A DNA stretch of 64,000 bases from Alkalicoccobacillus murimartini (GCF_030813245.1 NZ_JAUSUA010000001.1:682001-746000), one strand, 5' to 3'; positions 9,201-17,485 are shown, counted from the stretch's first letter. Numbers and translations: made by a program. Notes: a model not told the origin generated them from the letters alone.

Positions 9201-9860
9201 AAGCAAGAAGCCGCTCAACTATTTTTATTTTTACGAGAGCGAATTGGTTATCGTCTCCGAGATGAATTTTCAGAATGGATAAATGTTGCAACTATTCGAG
9301 GCAAAGGTAGAAAAGAAAAGCGTTTCGTCCTTGAGCAAGCGATTGCCGAATGGGCACAAGAAGGGGAGTACTTTCTCGAACAAGAGGGGAAGGCCACCTA
9401 TATTCGATTGTCAGAGGCACTTTCACAGGCGTGTAAGCAGTGGATGAGGGAGTGGGAACTCCGTTTACAACAACATCGTCCAACCTTTTATGTAACTTCA
9501 GAACTTGAAGGCATTGAAATGGTACCAGAGAATACTAGTTACTCATTAGCCATTCAACCAACATCTTATTCATCTCTGTATACAACAGACAAAGCGTTTT
9601 TTGAGGGTCAACAAATTCGAACATTAAAAGAACAATTAATTTCTGATGGAACAGACTCAGCTTCGGTTATATTACTTAAAGATGAAGAGCATGCCATATA
9701 TCAAGTGGATGCACGAATGAATGAACTGGAGAACATGGTGAAACAGAAACTGAAACAAGCATTAGAACGTGAATTGCAACAACTCGATGCCTTGACTCAT
9801 GAAAAGGTGATAAAAGAACTTGAGGCAGAATACGCGAGTTTAAGAAATCGTCAGCCATAA
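6297..9860 (+). CDS. dynA: Double-headed bacterial dynamin-like GTPase, 1187 aa
   Basis: The protein contains two tandem dynamin units in one chain, as in B. subtilis DynA (YpbR, about 1190 residues). The first has P-loop GHFSAGKST at residues 37-45, DTPGVDS near 128 and INQVD. The second has P-loop GAFSAGKSS near residue 620, LVDTPGVNS near 780 and VNASD. Each GTPase domain is followed by long helical stalk regions. DynA tethers and fuses membranes and helps protect against membrane stress and phage; those roles are known from B. subtilis, not shown here. It follows ypoC by 17 bases and ends at a bidirectional terminator facing ponA. Confidence 0.92.
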   Translation: MDTQMTTELEWTQAEKDRFLVIEQKQSEKRFQVAFCGHFSAGKSTILNEFIGSEVLPTSPIPTSANIISIQFGELAVLVKTRDGKQEKWEGHIPWEKVGEWGRDGAGIEQVIIYAPLPFLEGDAAVYDTPGVDSTDPTHQSITMEALYSMDLIVYVMDYNHVQSETNLYFLKQLSQEKKPLYIIINQVDKHDESELSFTDFDRSVTTVFDQWNIRSSKIFYTSMKQKEHQHNQFLIFEQELKAIMYQGRELADHSVTRLKQGFYLSQVSRLTEEKEAESEQIVEEMEAKGFHESQLIKQEELLQKREWLQQAKDHFIESFEKEWEALFKQVTLFPATTTDLTRDWLESIEPSFKMGLLFAKKKTEEERALRLQKLIQETQDKVNSQLVFHLQQSLEKVERHTLTNSEQVDQLLENVTFTVTPEFFTDHVKTGTKNREYVYTFTKERTASVVRALRERARDVVLLMTKGQEDHWQTQLKETNEQLLILQDVSFYASKLTEVNKRFEHLIQDCLTQSQQFEDAGVLEEKLAEAKQKTYPVNESVDVEWGATRVHEVESENIEDDVTDIHTANVYDSEWIKPFHDTLQSYKQTDALQIERTQLLSRINRVQNQTFVISLFGAFSAGKSSFANALLGAHVLPVSPHPTTATVSTVMKPDANHADGTATVQVKSRQELMDEIRMVASKLDEEVTLDTLSDWSLKHTDNIIGWQKTYAEYLLVLKGSLKQTTWQLGQAFEVSHTDLQALIADEQAACLLHSVTVYHDCELTRKGLILVDTPGVNSIHGRHTNVAFTQLRQSDAIFYVTYYNHAFSKTDQLFIEQMGKINESFQTDKLYFIVNASDLASSQRELQGVKEHVKDQLKTLGMKQPRLFAVSSKQGLKAKQINSSVENDFTLFEDYFYQQIVQELIALSYRLLEDEVRRYVNKCEESITYARSEKDEQVRTRNQLAEDIKRWSADIDHSSTKPIVSKLKQEAAQLFLFLRERIGYRLRDEFSEWINVATIRGKGRKEKRFVLEQAIAEWAQEGEYFLEQEGKATYIRLSEALSQACKQWMREWELRLQQHRPTFYVTSELEGIEMVPENTSYSLAIQPTSYSSLYTTDKAFFEGQQIRTLKEQLISDGTDSASVILLKDEEHAIYQVDARMNELENMVKQKLKQALERELQQLDALTHEKVIKELEAEYASLRNRQP

Positions 9861-9861
9861 G

Positions 9862-9895
9862 AAAAAGCCAACGTCCATAGACGTTGGCTTTTTTG
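9862..9895. terminator. Bidirectional terminator between dynA and ponA
   Basis: AAAAAGCCAACGTC and GACGTTGGCTTTTTT form a perfect stem around a four-base loop, with an A run on one side and a T run on the other. It ends both convergent genes. Confidence 0.92.
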
Positions 9896-9903
9896 TGAAT
9901 AGT

Positions 9904-12669
9904 TTATTCGTTTGTTTCTTCTTCAGGTGGATCTTCTGGTTCGGAATCGGACGGAGGTTCTTCAGTGCCTCCGCCATTTCCTGAGCCATTTGAATCGTCA
10001 CTTCCATCACCATTATTGTTTCCTTCATCACCAGGTGGAGTATCGCCATTTCCATTTGAACCATCGCCATTGCCAGAACCGGAATCTCCATTGCCATTAT
10101 CCGGCTGGTCTTCACCGTTATCTTCAGAACCATCGTCAGGTGAGCCATTTTCGTTATCACTCGGTTCTTCTTCTGGCTGTTCTTCTTCCTCAGGAATGTC
10201 TTCCTCAACTGGTTCTTCTTCTTCCTCTTCTTCCTCAGTAGCCGGCACGCTCACACTTGCTGTAGCAGGGCTGCTGCGAAGACCCGAATCTTCATCTGAA
10301 ATAGCAGTAACAGAGAATTGGTAGGTCGTACCAGGTTCAATATTTGTATAAATTGCTTGTTGATCAGACGTATTTTCAATCGTTTGGTTACTTCCACCGT
10401 CTGTTGATACCTGAACTTCAAAGTTTACGTCAACATCTACAGAACCTGGATAGTTCCAACTGACAATGATTTGATCAGAGCCTTCATCATAAGATGCTTG
10501 AAGTCCAGTAGGGCTTGGTAATTCTTCTAACTCTTCCTCTTCTTCTTCCTCTTCCTCATAGGTTTCAGACTCTTGAGTTGGTTCAGCACCACGAACAAAT
10601 AATTCAGTCACAATTTCACTTTGTGGTGTTCCTGAGCTCGGCAATTGCTCTGTGCCGCGTTCTACTCGGCGCTCGACAACCGAATCAGGCTTAACGAAGT
10701 CTGCTGTTTCGACTCCTGATGAGACTTCTTGCATGACTGCTTTAAAGATATGCTGAGCAATTCGGTTTTCATTGTTATCACGGTTAATGTAGTTACCTTC
10801 TTTTACACCATTAAATCCTGTCCAAACAGCGGCAGTATAATTCGTAGTATAGCCAGCAAACCATGAATCTGGTGAGCCACTACTTGGAATATTATGTTTT
10901 TCTAGATCTGTGTCTTCAAAATTTGTCGTTCCTGTTTTTCCTGCTACGGGTACCCCAGCAATATTCGCTTGCTGACCTGTGCCACTAGAGACTACCGTTT
11001 TTAACATATCAGTAATCATATAAGCCGTATAATCTTCCATGGCTTTTACCGAATCGGGTTCAAGATTGATTTCACGGTCATCGGCGAATACAATTTTTCG
11101 AATCGTATACGGTTCAGTAAATGTACCACCATTTCCAAAGGCAGCATATGCTCCCGCCATATCTTTAGTTGATACACCCGTATCACAGCCACCAAGTGCA
11201 CATGATTCATGTTGAAACGGGTTCTCATTATCAAGAGTTAGCAGCTGTTGTGCGAAAGCTTCAGCACGATCCATACCAACTTCTTGAAAAGCTTTTACGG
11301 CTGTTACATTTTGTGAACTTGATAAAGCTGAACGCATAGATATCGGCCCTTTGTATGTTCCGCCAAAGTTCCCGACATTTCCACCAGTAGAATATTGATA
11401 TTCTTCATCCACAAGTATATGCGCTGTGGACCACTCGAGATATTCAATTGCTGGTCCATAATCAAGAATTGGTTTAATAGTTGAACCAGGTTGGCGTTTA
11501 ATATCTGTAGCATAGTTAAAGTCGTTACGGTTGTCTGATTGTTGACGTCCGCTTCCAATCGCTTTAATTTGACCACTTGTTGTATCTAATAATGTTATAC
11601 CTGCTTGGAAATCAGGATTATCAGGGTAGTTCGTAATAAATTCATCGCTTTCAAGCACATTTTCTACATGATCCTGAGCATCTGTATCAAGCGTTGTATA
11701 AACCTGTAGTCCAGAATTATAGATATCATTCACAGTAAAGTCATCATTTTCTTCTAGCTCTTTAAGCACTTCATTGTAAAAGGCCGCGTATGGAGAAGTA
11801 GTATCAGTCTCTGTGTAATTGAGTTGATCTTCAATCGCTACGTTTCTTGCTTCTTCTGCTTCATCTGCAGTAATTTTACCTTGCTCTTCCATTAACCCAA
11901 TAATGAGGTTCCGCCTAGATTCGGCATTCTCTGGATTTTGTAACGGGTCATAATAACTAGGGCGACGCGGGATTCCTGCAAGTAGGGCAGAGTCTGCAAT
12001 CGTTAGTTCCTCTAATGATTTATTAAAATACGTTTCTGAGGCAAGCTTGACTCCGTATCCTACAGATGAACCTAAATAAATTTGATTTAAATACATTGTA
12101 AGGATTTGTTCTTTGGAATACTGCTGTTCTAATTTAATGGCTAAATACTGTTCTTGAACTTTACGAGTTAATGCTTTTTCTTGGTTTAAAAATAAGTTTT
12201 TCACAAGCTGTTGTGTGATCGTACTAGCACCTTCTGCACCAAAGCCTTCTGTAATATTTGCTCGAACAGCACCCGCAAGTCTACGTAAATCGATACCAAA
12301 GTGATCGTAGAAACGCATATCTTCAACGGATATGATTGCATTTTTAAGGTTCTCTGGTAACTCATCGTATGAAGCATTAATTCGTCTTTCACCAGTGTCT
12401 AGAAGTGAGACCAATTCATCATCTTGATCATGAATTTGAATCGGTTGTGCCAACATGAGTTTTTCTTCATCTAATTCAGGAGCACCAGCGATAATCACAC
12501 CTGCCGTAACCCCACCCGCAATAATACCTACAGCGACAAGCACAACGAGTGTCATGAAGATCTTTTTGACCAATCCTCGTTTCGGTTTACCATTGGGTTT
12601 CTTTTTATTGGAGGAATTCTCCTGCATACGCGCCTGTCGACGGCCTTGCCTTGTATTTTGATCAGACAT
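9904..12669 (-). CDS. ponA: Class A penicillin-binding protein 1 (transglycosylase/transpeptidase), 921 aa
   Basis: This bifunctional enzyme polymerises and cross-links peptidoglycan. It has a basic cytoplasmic tail, one membrane segment at about residues 38-62 and a GT51 transglycosylase domain with catalytic glutamate in SVEDMRFYDHFGID. The transpeptidase domain shows the active-site serine in PGSTIKP, SSQN and VAGKTGTTN. A fibronectin type III domain follows (about residues 715-805, SPTGLQASY...PGTTYQFSVTAIS). The last 115 residues are a low-complexity Glu/Pro and then Gly/Asn/Asp/Ser tail. It lies 26 bases downstream of recU, the conserved recU-ponA pair, and starts at ATG 12669 after GGAAG. 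Confidence 0.96.
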   Translation of the reverse strand: MSDQNTRQGRRQARMQENSSNKKKPNGKPKRGLVKKIFMTLVVLVAVGIIAGGVTAGVIIAGAPELDEEKLMLAQPIQIHDQDDELVSLLDTGERRINASYDELPENLKNAIISVEDMRFYDHFGIDLRRLAGAVRANITEGFGAEGASTITQQLVKNLFLNQEKALTRKVQEQYLAIKLEQQYSKEQILTMYLNQIYLGSSVGYGVKLASETYFNKSLEELTIADSALLAGIPRRPSYYDPLQNPENAESRRNLIIGLMEEQGKITADEAEEARNVAIEDQLNYTETDTTSPYAAFYNEVLKELEENDDFTVNDIYNSGLQVYTTLDTDAQDHVENVLESDEFITNYPDNPDFQAGITLLDTTSGQIKAIGSGRQQSDNRNDFNYATDIKRQPGSTIKPILDYGPAIEYLEWSTAHILVDEEYQYSTGGNVGNFGGTYKGPISMRSALSSSQNVTAVKAFQEVGMDRAEAFAQQLLTLDNENPFQHESCALGGCDTGVSTKDMAGAYAAFGNGGTFTEPYTIRKIVFADDREINLEPDSVKAMEDYTAYMITDMLKTVVSSGTGQQANIAGVPVAGKTGTTNFEDTDLEKHNIPSSGSPDSWFAGYTTNYTAAVWTGFNGVKEGNYINRDNNENRIAQHIFKAVMQEVSSGVETADFVKPDSVVERRVERGTEQLPSSGTPQSEIVTELFVRGAEPTQESETYEEEEEEEEELEELPSPTGLQASYDEGSDQIIVSWNYPGSVDVDVNFEVQVSTDGGSNQTIENTSDQQAIYTNIEPGTTYQFSVTAISDEDSGLRSSPATASVSVPATEEEEEEEEPVEEDIPEEEEQPEEEPSDNENGSPDDGSEDNGEDQPDNGNGDSGSGNGDGSNGNGDTPPGDEGNNNGDGSDDSNGSGNGGGTEEPPSDSEPEDPPEEETNE

Positions 12670-12695
12670 AATTTGTTCTTCCTTTCATTAGTTGT

Positions 12696-13301
12696 TCAAG
12701 TAAGATAGACCTTTTGAACAATGCTTAAATAATCAAGTCTTGGTGCTAGACCAAGTGAGATCAGATATCCATTTGTTTCAATGGTTTGTTTTGATAATGA
12801 TTTGCGTTCCGTTTGATCCTCATACGCGTCAATGAGAAATGCGGCGTCTATTAAGTACACCTCATCTGTGAGGGAGAAACGCAATAGAACAAAACAAATG
12901 CCTTTCTGCGACAGTACTTGTTTCATATGAGTAATCTGGTGGTCATGAAAGTTTTTTAAAGGGAAGGACGTTTTGTTTTTGGTTTCCTTCGCCTCAAAGT
13001 CTATATAGTGTCCCTTATATACTCCATTATAATCTGTGGTTGACGCCTGTTTAAAATAAGCCTCCTTAATAACGGCAGCACTTCTTTTAGGGTAATGCAC
13101 ATCAACAATTTGAACTGGTGTTGGTTTTTTATGAATGACAGCGATGGCAGTATCCAGATAGTAGAGGTTTGATTGATTAATGTCGTCTTCTAGCGTCATG
13201 CCACGATTGCTGTATGTAATCGACTTATTTGATTTTGACTTTTGCACAGAAGCTGACTGAACGGCTGCATACTTTTTTCCATTAGGATAACGGATCGCCA
13301 T
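12696..13301 (-). CDS. recU: Holliday junction resolvase RecU, 201 aa
   Basis: RecU cuts four-way junctions in recombination and chromosome segregation. Family landmarks are [11 protein letters not shown] at the start, [47 protein letters not shown], and the nuclease core [27 protein letters not shown] with the metal-binding Asp, Glu and Lys. The frame is open upstream to 13379, but all RecU proteins start near IRYPNG, and AAGGGTGA lies eight bases before ATG 13301, so that start is chosen. An extended -10 promoter (13395-13403) lies about 90 bases upstream. It is co-transcribed with ponA. Confidence 0.95.
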   Translation of the reverse strand: MAIRYPNGKKYAAVQSASVQKSKSNKSITYSNRGMTLEDDINQSNLYYLDTAIAVIHKKPTPVQIVDVHYPKRSAAVIKEAYFKQASTTDYNGVYKGHYIDFEAKETKNKTSFPLKNFHDHQITHMKQVLSQKGICFVLLRFSLTDEVYLIDAAFLIDAYEDQTERKSLSKQTIETNGYLISLGLAPRLDYLSIVQKVYLT

Positions 13302-13394
13302 ATCATGTTCACCCTTTCCAAACCTGACTTGTATGTTTTGGCGTATTGCAGTGGAACCTAATGCAGTAAAACCTAACAATGAGGTTCAAACCGT

Positions 13395-13403
13395 ATCATA
13401 CCA
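13395..13403 (-). promoter_or_regulatory. Extended -10 promoter of recU-ponA
   Basis: On the reverse strand the sequence reads TGGTATGAT, a TG-N-TATGAT extended -10. It is placed to give a leader of about 85 bases before the recU ATG at 13301, which also supports the shorter RecU start. Confidence 0.5.
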
Positions 13404-13473
13404 TATCAAACTAAAAAGTGTGTGTAATGAAAACGTAAGTTCGTGAAAAAGTCATGAAAGGGTGAGTCGACTC

Positions 13474-14433
13474 GTGAAAGTGGAGAATCAATTACATTAC
13501 ATAAACAGGATCAAGAACCAAGTAGCTAAAGCAAATATAGATAATATTTCACGTACCGGATTTTATGAACATTTTTTTTACAAGCATACCGAAGTTAGAT
13601 GGGCTTTACTTGCAGGCTTAGTTTCCCGGAACGCAGGCTGGAATATGACAGACCTTCGCAATCAATGGTTTAGAGAACTATTGACAGAGCAAGATCAGTT
13701 GCGGTTATTTGCTATTTATGAATGTGGCAATTGGACGATATTTGATGATGCTTGTCCACAATTGCTACTCTATGAACAATCCAAACTAGAAGGAGTACCT
13801 TTGTTTCATTTGCTACGTGAACTTGGTGTATCAACTTTTATGGAAAAGGAATGGCATCATTTTTGGTTGTATCGTGATGAAGAGAGACTTTGTACCGCTT
13901 TAATTATTAATGAACAACATGTCATAGAAGAAGCACTTATTCAAAAACAACTATTTCGTGACGTTATTTCATCTAAGCTCTTCTATAAGGTGGAACAGTA
14001 CTCTCATTTTAGCTACGTCGTTCTTCCAACCATAACCGGTCATCTATATACCTTATACGTTCGTCGTTTCCAAAACGTTTCATCCAGAATTAAATTAGGA
14101 CGACAACTGGCGTTTTTGTTGTTTCATCCAGACTTGCATAAAAACATTCTAGCTTTTATGCAACATCAACATCATACGGGTTCAAGACGTGATTATTATA
14201 CGTATACAACCTGGTCACCTCGAGTTGAGAGCCAGGTATTACGACTTTTATATCCAGTCATTGAGCATGACAGGTCAGATAGAGAGGACTGGTACAAAAA
14301 GAGAAGAGAGGTTACTCATTTTTTTTACCCTATAAAGGAATGGAAACCCGTACCTAGAGAGAAGTGGATTCAACACAAATGGATGATGATTTATGTGGCA
14401 GCAACTTTTAAAAAATGGCTGGCTCCAGATTGA
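13474..14433 (+). CDS. yppC: YppC-like protein of the DUF2515 family, 319 aa
   Basis: This is a soluble, aromatic- and His-rich protein of unknown function, divergent from recU as in B. subtilis. The start region reads GTGAAAGTGGAG; AAAGGGTGAG at about 13457-13466 favours GTG 13474, although GTG 13462 is in frame. Family-like features are the N-terminal NISRTGFYEHFFYKHTEVRWALLAGLVSRNAGWNMTDL and the C-terminal R.K.W..HKWMMIYVAATFKKWL stretches. No catalytic motif can be named. A bidirectional terminator follows. Confidence 0.75.
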   Translation: MKVENQLHYINRIKNQVAKANIDNISRTGFYEHFFYKHTEVRWALLAGLVSRNAGWNMTDLRNQWFRELLTEQDQLRLFAIYECGNWTIFDDACPQLLLYEQSKLEGVPLFHLLRELGVSTFMEKEWHHFWLYRDEERLCTALIINEQHVIEEALIQKQLFRDVISSKLFYKVEQYSHFSYVVLPTITGHLYTLYVRRFQNVSSRIKLGRQLAFLLFHPDLHKNILAFMQHQHHTGSRRDYYTYTTWSPRVESQVLRLLYPVIEHDRSDREDWYKKRREVTHFFYPIKEWKPVPREKWIQHKWMMIYVAATFKKWLAPD

Positions 14434-14445
14434 GTAAAAGGGATT

Positions 14446-14490
14446 GACTAAAAAAGCCACATCGTCTTAGAAAACGAGTGGCTTTGTGTT
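14446..14490. terminator. Bidirectional terminator between yppC and sspM
   Basis: AAAAAAGCCACATCGT and ACGAGTGGCTTTG pair around a short loop, with A and T runs on the outer sides. It serves yppC forward and sspM in reverse. Confidence 0.7.
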
Positions 14491-14493
14491 TAA

Positions 14494-14607
14494 TTATTCA
14501 GCTGGTTTATTTGGTCCCCCAAGTTTTTTATCAGGGATGTGAGTGGAATTCGAAGCTTGTTTTTGTTGTTTTTCTGTTCCTTTTTCTCGTTTTCGATTTT
14601 CCTTCAT
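14494..14607 (-). CDS. sspM: Small acid-soluble spore protein M, 37 aa
   Basis: The gene is only 38 codons long. It starts at ATG 14607 with GAAAGGAGTGA about eight bases upstream. The peptide is Lys/Gln-rich (KENRKREKGTEKQQKQ) and ends PDKKLGGPNKPAE, which matches the conserved C-terminus of B. subtilis SspM (DKKLGGPNRPST, from memory). SspM is a minor spore-core protein made in the forespore. A sigma-G-like promoter sits about 33 bases before the start. The neighbouring yppC-recU order supports the call. Confidence 0.85.
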   Translation of the reverse strand: MKENRKREKGTEKQQKQASNSTHIPDKKLGGPNKPAE

Positions 14608-14639
14608 TTACTCTTCACTCCTTTCAAAAGTCTCTTTTC

Positions 14640-14668
14640 TAGTATGGCGATCGAGAGAAAAATCATGT
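14640..14668 (-). promoter_or_regulatory. Forespore (sigma-G type) promoter of sspM
   Basis: On the reverse strand CATACTA (14640-14646) matches the sigma-G/sigma-F -10 pattern CATWHTA. ACATG (14664-14668), 17 bases upstream, matches four of five positions of the GHATR -35. The expected start of transcription is about 25 bases before the sspM ATG. Confidence 0.55.
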
Positions 14669-14823
14669 AAAAAAAGTCGAATAAGACGTGTCGAGAAGAC
14701 AATGTTTGGCGAAAGCAAACTAGTTTTGTCAATCGTGCAGGAGCATGGATCTCTCAAAGAGAATCTCATGAGCAGGAACCGAAAATTCGATACAATCGTA
14801 AACATTATAAAGGAGGAAGGCAG

Positions 14824-15360
14824 ATGGACGGAGCAATCAAAACGAAGGACATTTCGCAGAGGTTAGGTGTAAATCCAACGACAGTTCAACGGTGGACTAA
14901 GTATTTCAACATTAAGTGTGAACAAAATGAACTTGGTCACTATTTTTACACGGACGAACAGGTCCTATTGTTAGTGTCTATTAATCAACAGTTGAAATCA
15001 GGGAAAAAAATGAAAGAAATTCAACTTGATATGCAACCTAATTCTGAGCAAGAAATTGTGAGCAAAACTCCGTCGGTTTCTTCTGCTGATTACGAAAAAA
15101 AGCTTCAACAAATGATGAACCAACTACAAGAGATTGAAGCTAAATTGGCACAAAAAGCGGATGAAGTGGTGAGTTACCAGTTACTAAAACATCGTTCAGA
15201 GATGGACGAAATGGCGACCTTGTTAAAACGATTGGAAAATCGATTAATTCATATGGAAGTTGGTCATTCAAATACTAAAGAAAAAGAAGTTCTTCCTCTT
15301 GCATCTGGTGGATCGAGTCGGAAAGGGTGGAAAACCCTGCTCCACTTCTTTAGCTTTTAA
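14824..15360 (+). CDS. racA: Chromosome-anchoring protein RacA, 178 aa
   Basis: RacA binds near the origin and holds the chromosome at the cell pole through DivIVA at the onset of sporulation. A MerR-type helix-turn-helix is at residues 5-40 (IKTKDISQRLGVNPTTVQRWTKYFNI), followed by the family-typical NELGHYFYTDEQVLLL. A coiled coil runs from about 85 to 145 (YEKKLQQMMNQLQEIEAKLAQKADE). The C-terminus RKGWKTLLHFFSF is a short basic amphipathic end likely to touch membrane or DivIVA. The AAAGGAGGAAGG site fixes the ATG at 14824. Sporulation control is expected, but I could not assign its promoter. Confidence 0.88.
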   Translation: MDGAIKTKDISQRLGVNPTTVQRWTKYFNIKCEQNELGHYFYTDEQVLLLVSINQQLKSGKKMKEIQLDMQPNSEQEIVSKTPSVSSADYEKKLQQMMNQLQEIEAKLAQKADEVVSYQLLKHRSEMDEMATLLKRLENRLIHMEVGHSNTKEKEVLPLASGGSSRKGWKTLLHFFSF

Positions 15361-15399
15361 GAACAGCTAACATTTGCTACACTGTTAGTTGGGGGGATT

Positions 15400-15774
15400 A
15401 TGATGAATGAAGAAAAACATAATATGTTAACCACATATACGAATCGTCTATTGGAAATGAATGAATACGCTGAAGATATATATCTAAACCACACGAGAGA
15501 AGAAGGGTATGAGGTAGACTTCTTTGGTATTGTCAAACCGTTTGCAGAAGAAGTGAAGGTCGTTTCAGAGGCTTGGCTTCCACTTGCAGAACAACTTGTT
15601 CAGGAAGTGAAACCAAAGGACCTTCATCTAAATCAATTAACTCAAACGGTTGATAATTTTGAGGTTGTAGCTATCAAATCTTTTTACCCTGAAACGAGTC
15701 GTAAAAAGCAGATTGAGACATTTAAGGCCGTTACGTACGTTTTAGAACAATTAAAAGAAGTAGTAGAAAAATAA
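15400..15774 (+). CDS. yppE: YppE-like protein (DUF1798), 124 aa
   Basis: This is a small, acidic, all-helical protein. The pattern DFFGIVKPFAEEV...W.P.AEQLVQEVKPKDLHLNQLTQTVDNFEVVAIKSFYPETSRKKQ matches the YppE/DUF1798 family, known as a four-helix bundle of unknown function. Its position close to recU, yppC and sspM agrees with B. subtilis gene order. A GGGGGGATT site precedes two adjacent ATG codons, and the first is used here. Confidence 0.8.
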   Translation: MMNEEKHNMLTTYTNRLLEMNEYAEDIYLNHTREEGYEVDFFGIVKPFAEEVKVVSEAWLPLAEQLVQEVKPKDLHLNQLTQTVDNFEVVAIKSFYPETSRKKQIETFKAVTYVLEQLKEVVEK

Positions 15775-15815
15775 AAAAGAACGGTCCATTTTATTTAGTG
15801 GATCGTTCTTTTTTG
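15773..15815. terminator. Bidirectional terminator after yppE
   Basis: AAAAAAGAACGGTCCA pairs with TGGATCGTTCTTTTTT (one G-U pair) around a short loop. It ends yppE and the convergent small membrane-protein gene at 15823. Confidence 0.88.
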
Positions 15816-15822
15816 GTTTGTA

Positions 15823-16014
15823 TTAATTATTGTCTCGAACAGAATAATACATCATAAGTGCAAGTGTAGCGAAAGAAAAGATTGCGAGCACAGTTACGAA
15901 AAGTCCAGTTGATTCTGCTTCTGCAGCTGCTTCAGTTGCAGCGTGAACCGCTTTCATTGGTGTCAATATGAAAAAAAGCGCACATAATGAAAGTAAGCTT
16001 GATTTTATCCACAT
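15823..16014 (-). CDS. Small membrane protein with signal-like N-terminus, 63 aa
   Basis: I do not recognise this protein. It begins MWIKSSLLSLCALFFIL (signal peptide or first membrane segment, with a possible cleavage site after AVHA), then an Ala/Glu-rich linker (ATEAAAEAES), then a second hydrophobic helix at about residues 36-57, and ends in SVRDNN. The likely topology is two helices with the linker outside, or one helix after cleavage. GGAGGG lies nine bases before the ATG. It is monocistronic and divergent from ilvA. Confidence 0.6.
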   Translation of the reverse strand: MWIKSSLLSLCALFFILTPMKAVHAATEAAAEAESTGLFVTVLAIFSFATLALMMYYSVRDNN

Positions 16015-16237
16015 GTCTTAGCCCTCCGTTTCTTTTATCTTTTTATAGTATAAAAAACAAATGAGTGTAAAGCAACGGGAAGTGGTCGATTTTAGAAAGG
16101 ATCACAATTCTATCTAGTTGTACTTATCAAACCTTTTTTAGTATGTTAAACTTATCATATTTACGTCTATGTTTCGAAAATAAGATTAGTCACTGTCAGT
16201 ATAGTTTACCGGCAAAGAGACGAAAGGATTTAGTAGA

Positions 16238-17485
16238 ATGGGTACCGTTCATCTTGAAGACATAATGATTGCGCACCAACGTATTAAAGACGTTGTGACG
16301 CATACACCCCTGCAGTTGGACCAGGTTTTATCCGAGCGGTATGACTGTAATGTGTATTTAAAAAGGGAAGACCTTCAGGTAGTACGTTCCTTCAAAATCA
16401 GAGGAGCTTTCCACCAAATTTCAAGTTTATCACAAGAAGAACTGGGCAAAGGTGTTGTTTGTGCTAGTGCTGGCAATCACGCACAAGGTGTTGCTTATTC
16501 CTGTCAGGCGTTAAAGATTAAAGGGAAGATCTTTATGCCAACCACCACACCCAGACAAAAAGTAGACCAAGTGAACTTTTTTGGGCGAGACTTCGTTGAA
16601 GTTGTTCTTGTAGGTGATACGTTCGATGATTCCTATAATGAAGCAATGATTTATTGTGACGAACATGATAAGTCGTTTATTCATCCATTTAATCAAGAAA
16701 AGATTATTGCTGGACAGGGAACAGTGGGTATGGAAATCCTAAATGATACCGAGTGCCACATTGATTACATCTTCTCATCTATTGGTGGAGGCGGATTAAT
16801 TAGCGGTATTAGTACATATATAAAAAGTGTTAGTCCTAAAACTAAAATGATTGGCTGTGAACCACTAGGAGCCGCTTCGATGCAAGAATCCCTAAAACAA
16901 GGACAAGTAGTGGAACTCGAGCACATCGATAAATTTGTTGATGGGGCAGCCGTAAAACGTGTGGGCGACTTGGCGTTTGAGATCTGTAAGGAAACATTAG
17001 ATGATATTATTTTAGTTCCTGAAGGGAAGATCTGCACAACGATCCTTGAGCTCTACAATCAGAATGCGATTGTAGCTGAGCCTGCAGGAGCGATGCCGAT
17101 TGCTGCATTAGATTTTTATCGTGAGCAAATCAAAGGTAAAACGGTGGTATGCGTTGTGAGCGGTGGTAATAATGATATTGGTAGAATGGAAGAAATGCGC
17201 GAGCGTTCTTTAATTTACGAAGGACTTCAGCATTATTTTATGATTCAATTCCCACAAAGAGCTGGTGCGTTACGCGAGTTTATTCAAGAGGTACTTGGGC
17301 CTGAAGATGATATTACGCGATTTGAGTACACTAAAAAGAACAACCGCTCAAATGGTCCGGTCTTAATTGGGATTGAACTAGCCTATAATAAGGATTATGG
17401 ACGCCTCATTGATCGTTTAAATGAAAAGAATTTTGAGTACCAAGAAATTAATAAGGATGAACATTTATTTCATCTGCTTATTTGA
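16238..17485 (+). CDS. ilvA: Threonine dehydratase (biosynthetic, short form), 415 aa
   Basis: This PLP enzyme converts threonine to 2-oxobutyrate plus ammonia, the first step of isoleucine synthesis. The PLP lysine lies in VVRSFKIRGAFHQ, the Gly-rich phosphate loop is SSIGGGGLISG and another PLP contact is CVVSGGNNDI. The last 80 residues (HYFMIQFPQRAGALREFIQEVLGPEDDITRFEYTKKNN) form one ACT-like regulatory domain, so feedback by isoleucine is expected. The length matches the 422-residue Bacillus type. It stands alone here, away from other ilv genes, with no T-box in the 220-base upstream region. Confidence 0.95.
   Translation: MGTVHLEDIMIAHQRIKDVVTHTPLQLDQVLSERYDCNVYLKREDLQVVRSFKIRGAFHQISSLSQEELGKGVVCASAGNHAQGVAYSCQALKIKGKIFMPTTTPRQKVDQVNFFGRDFVEVVLVGDTFDDSYNEAMIYCDEHDKSFIHPFNQEKIIAGQGTVGMEILNDTECHIDYIFSSIGGGGLISGISTYIKSVSPKTKMIGCEPLGAASMQESLKQGQVVELEHIDKFVDGAAVKRVGDLAFEICKETLDDIILVPEGKICTTILELYNQNAIVAEPAGAMPIAALDFYREQIKGKTVVCVVSGGNNDIGRMEEMRERSLIYEGLQHYFMIQFPQRAGALREFIQEVLGPEDDITRFEYTKKNNRSNGPVLIGIELAYNKDYGRLIDRLNEKNFEYQEINKDEHLFHLLI

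Noticed and set aside
9840-10324. Long ORFs on both strands opposite or out of frame with the ponA tail (for example 9965-10324 forward, 9840-10208 reverse)
   Set aside because: They are mirror products of the repetitive acidic tail codons of ponA and consist of Ser/Pro/Phe, His/Leu or Met/Lys/Thr runs with no ribosome binding site.
14543-14866. Forward 107-aa ORF between yppC and racA
   Set aside because: It overlaps sspM on the other strand and the racA start, has a Cys/Phe-rich odd composition and no proper ribosome binding site.
16081-16237. CodY or T-box control of ilvA
   Set aside because: GTTTCGAAAAT resembles part of a CodY site but misses the central base spacing; there is no T-box motif and the region is too short.
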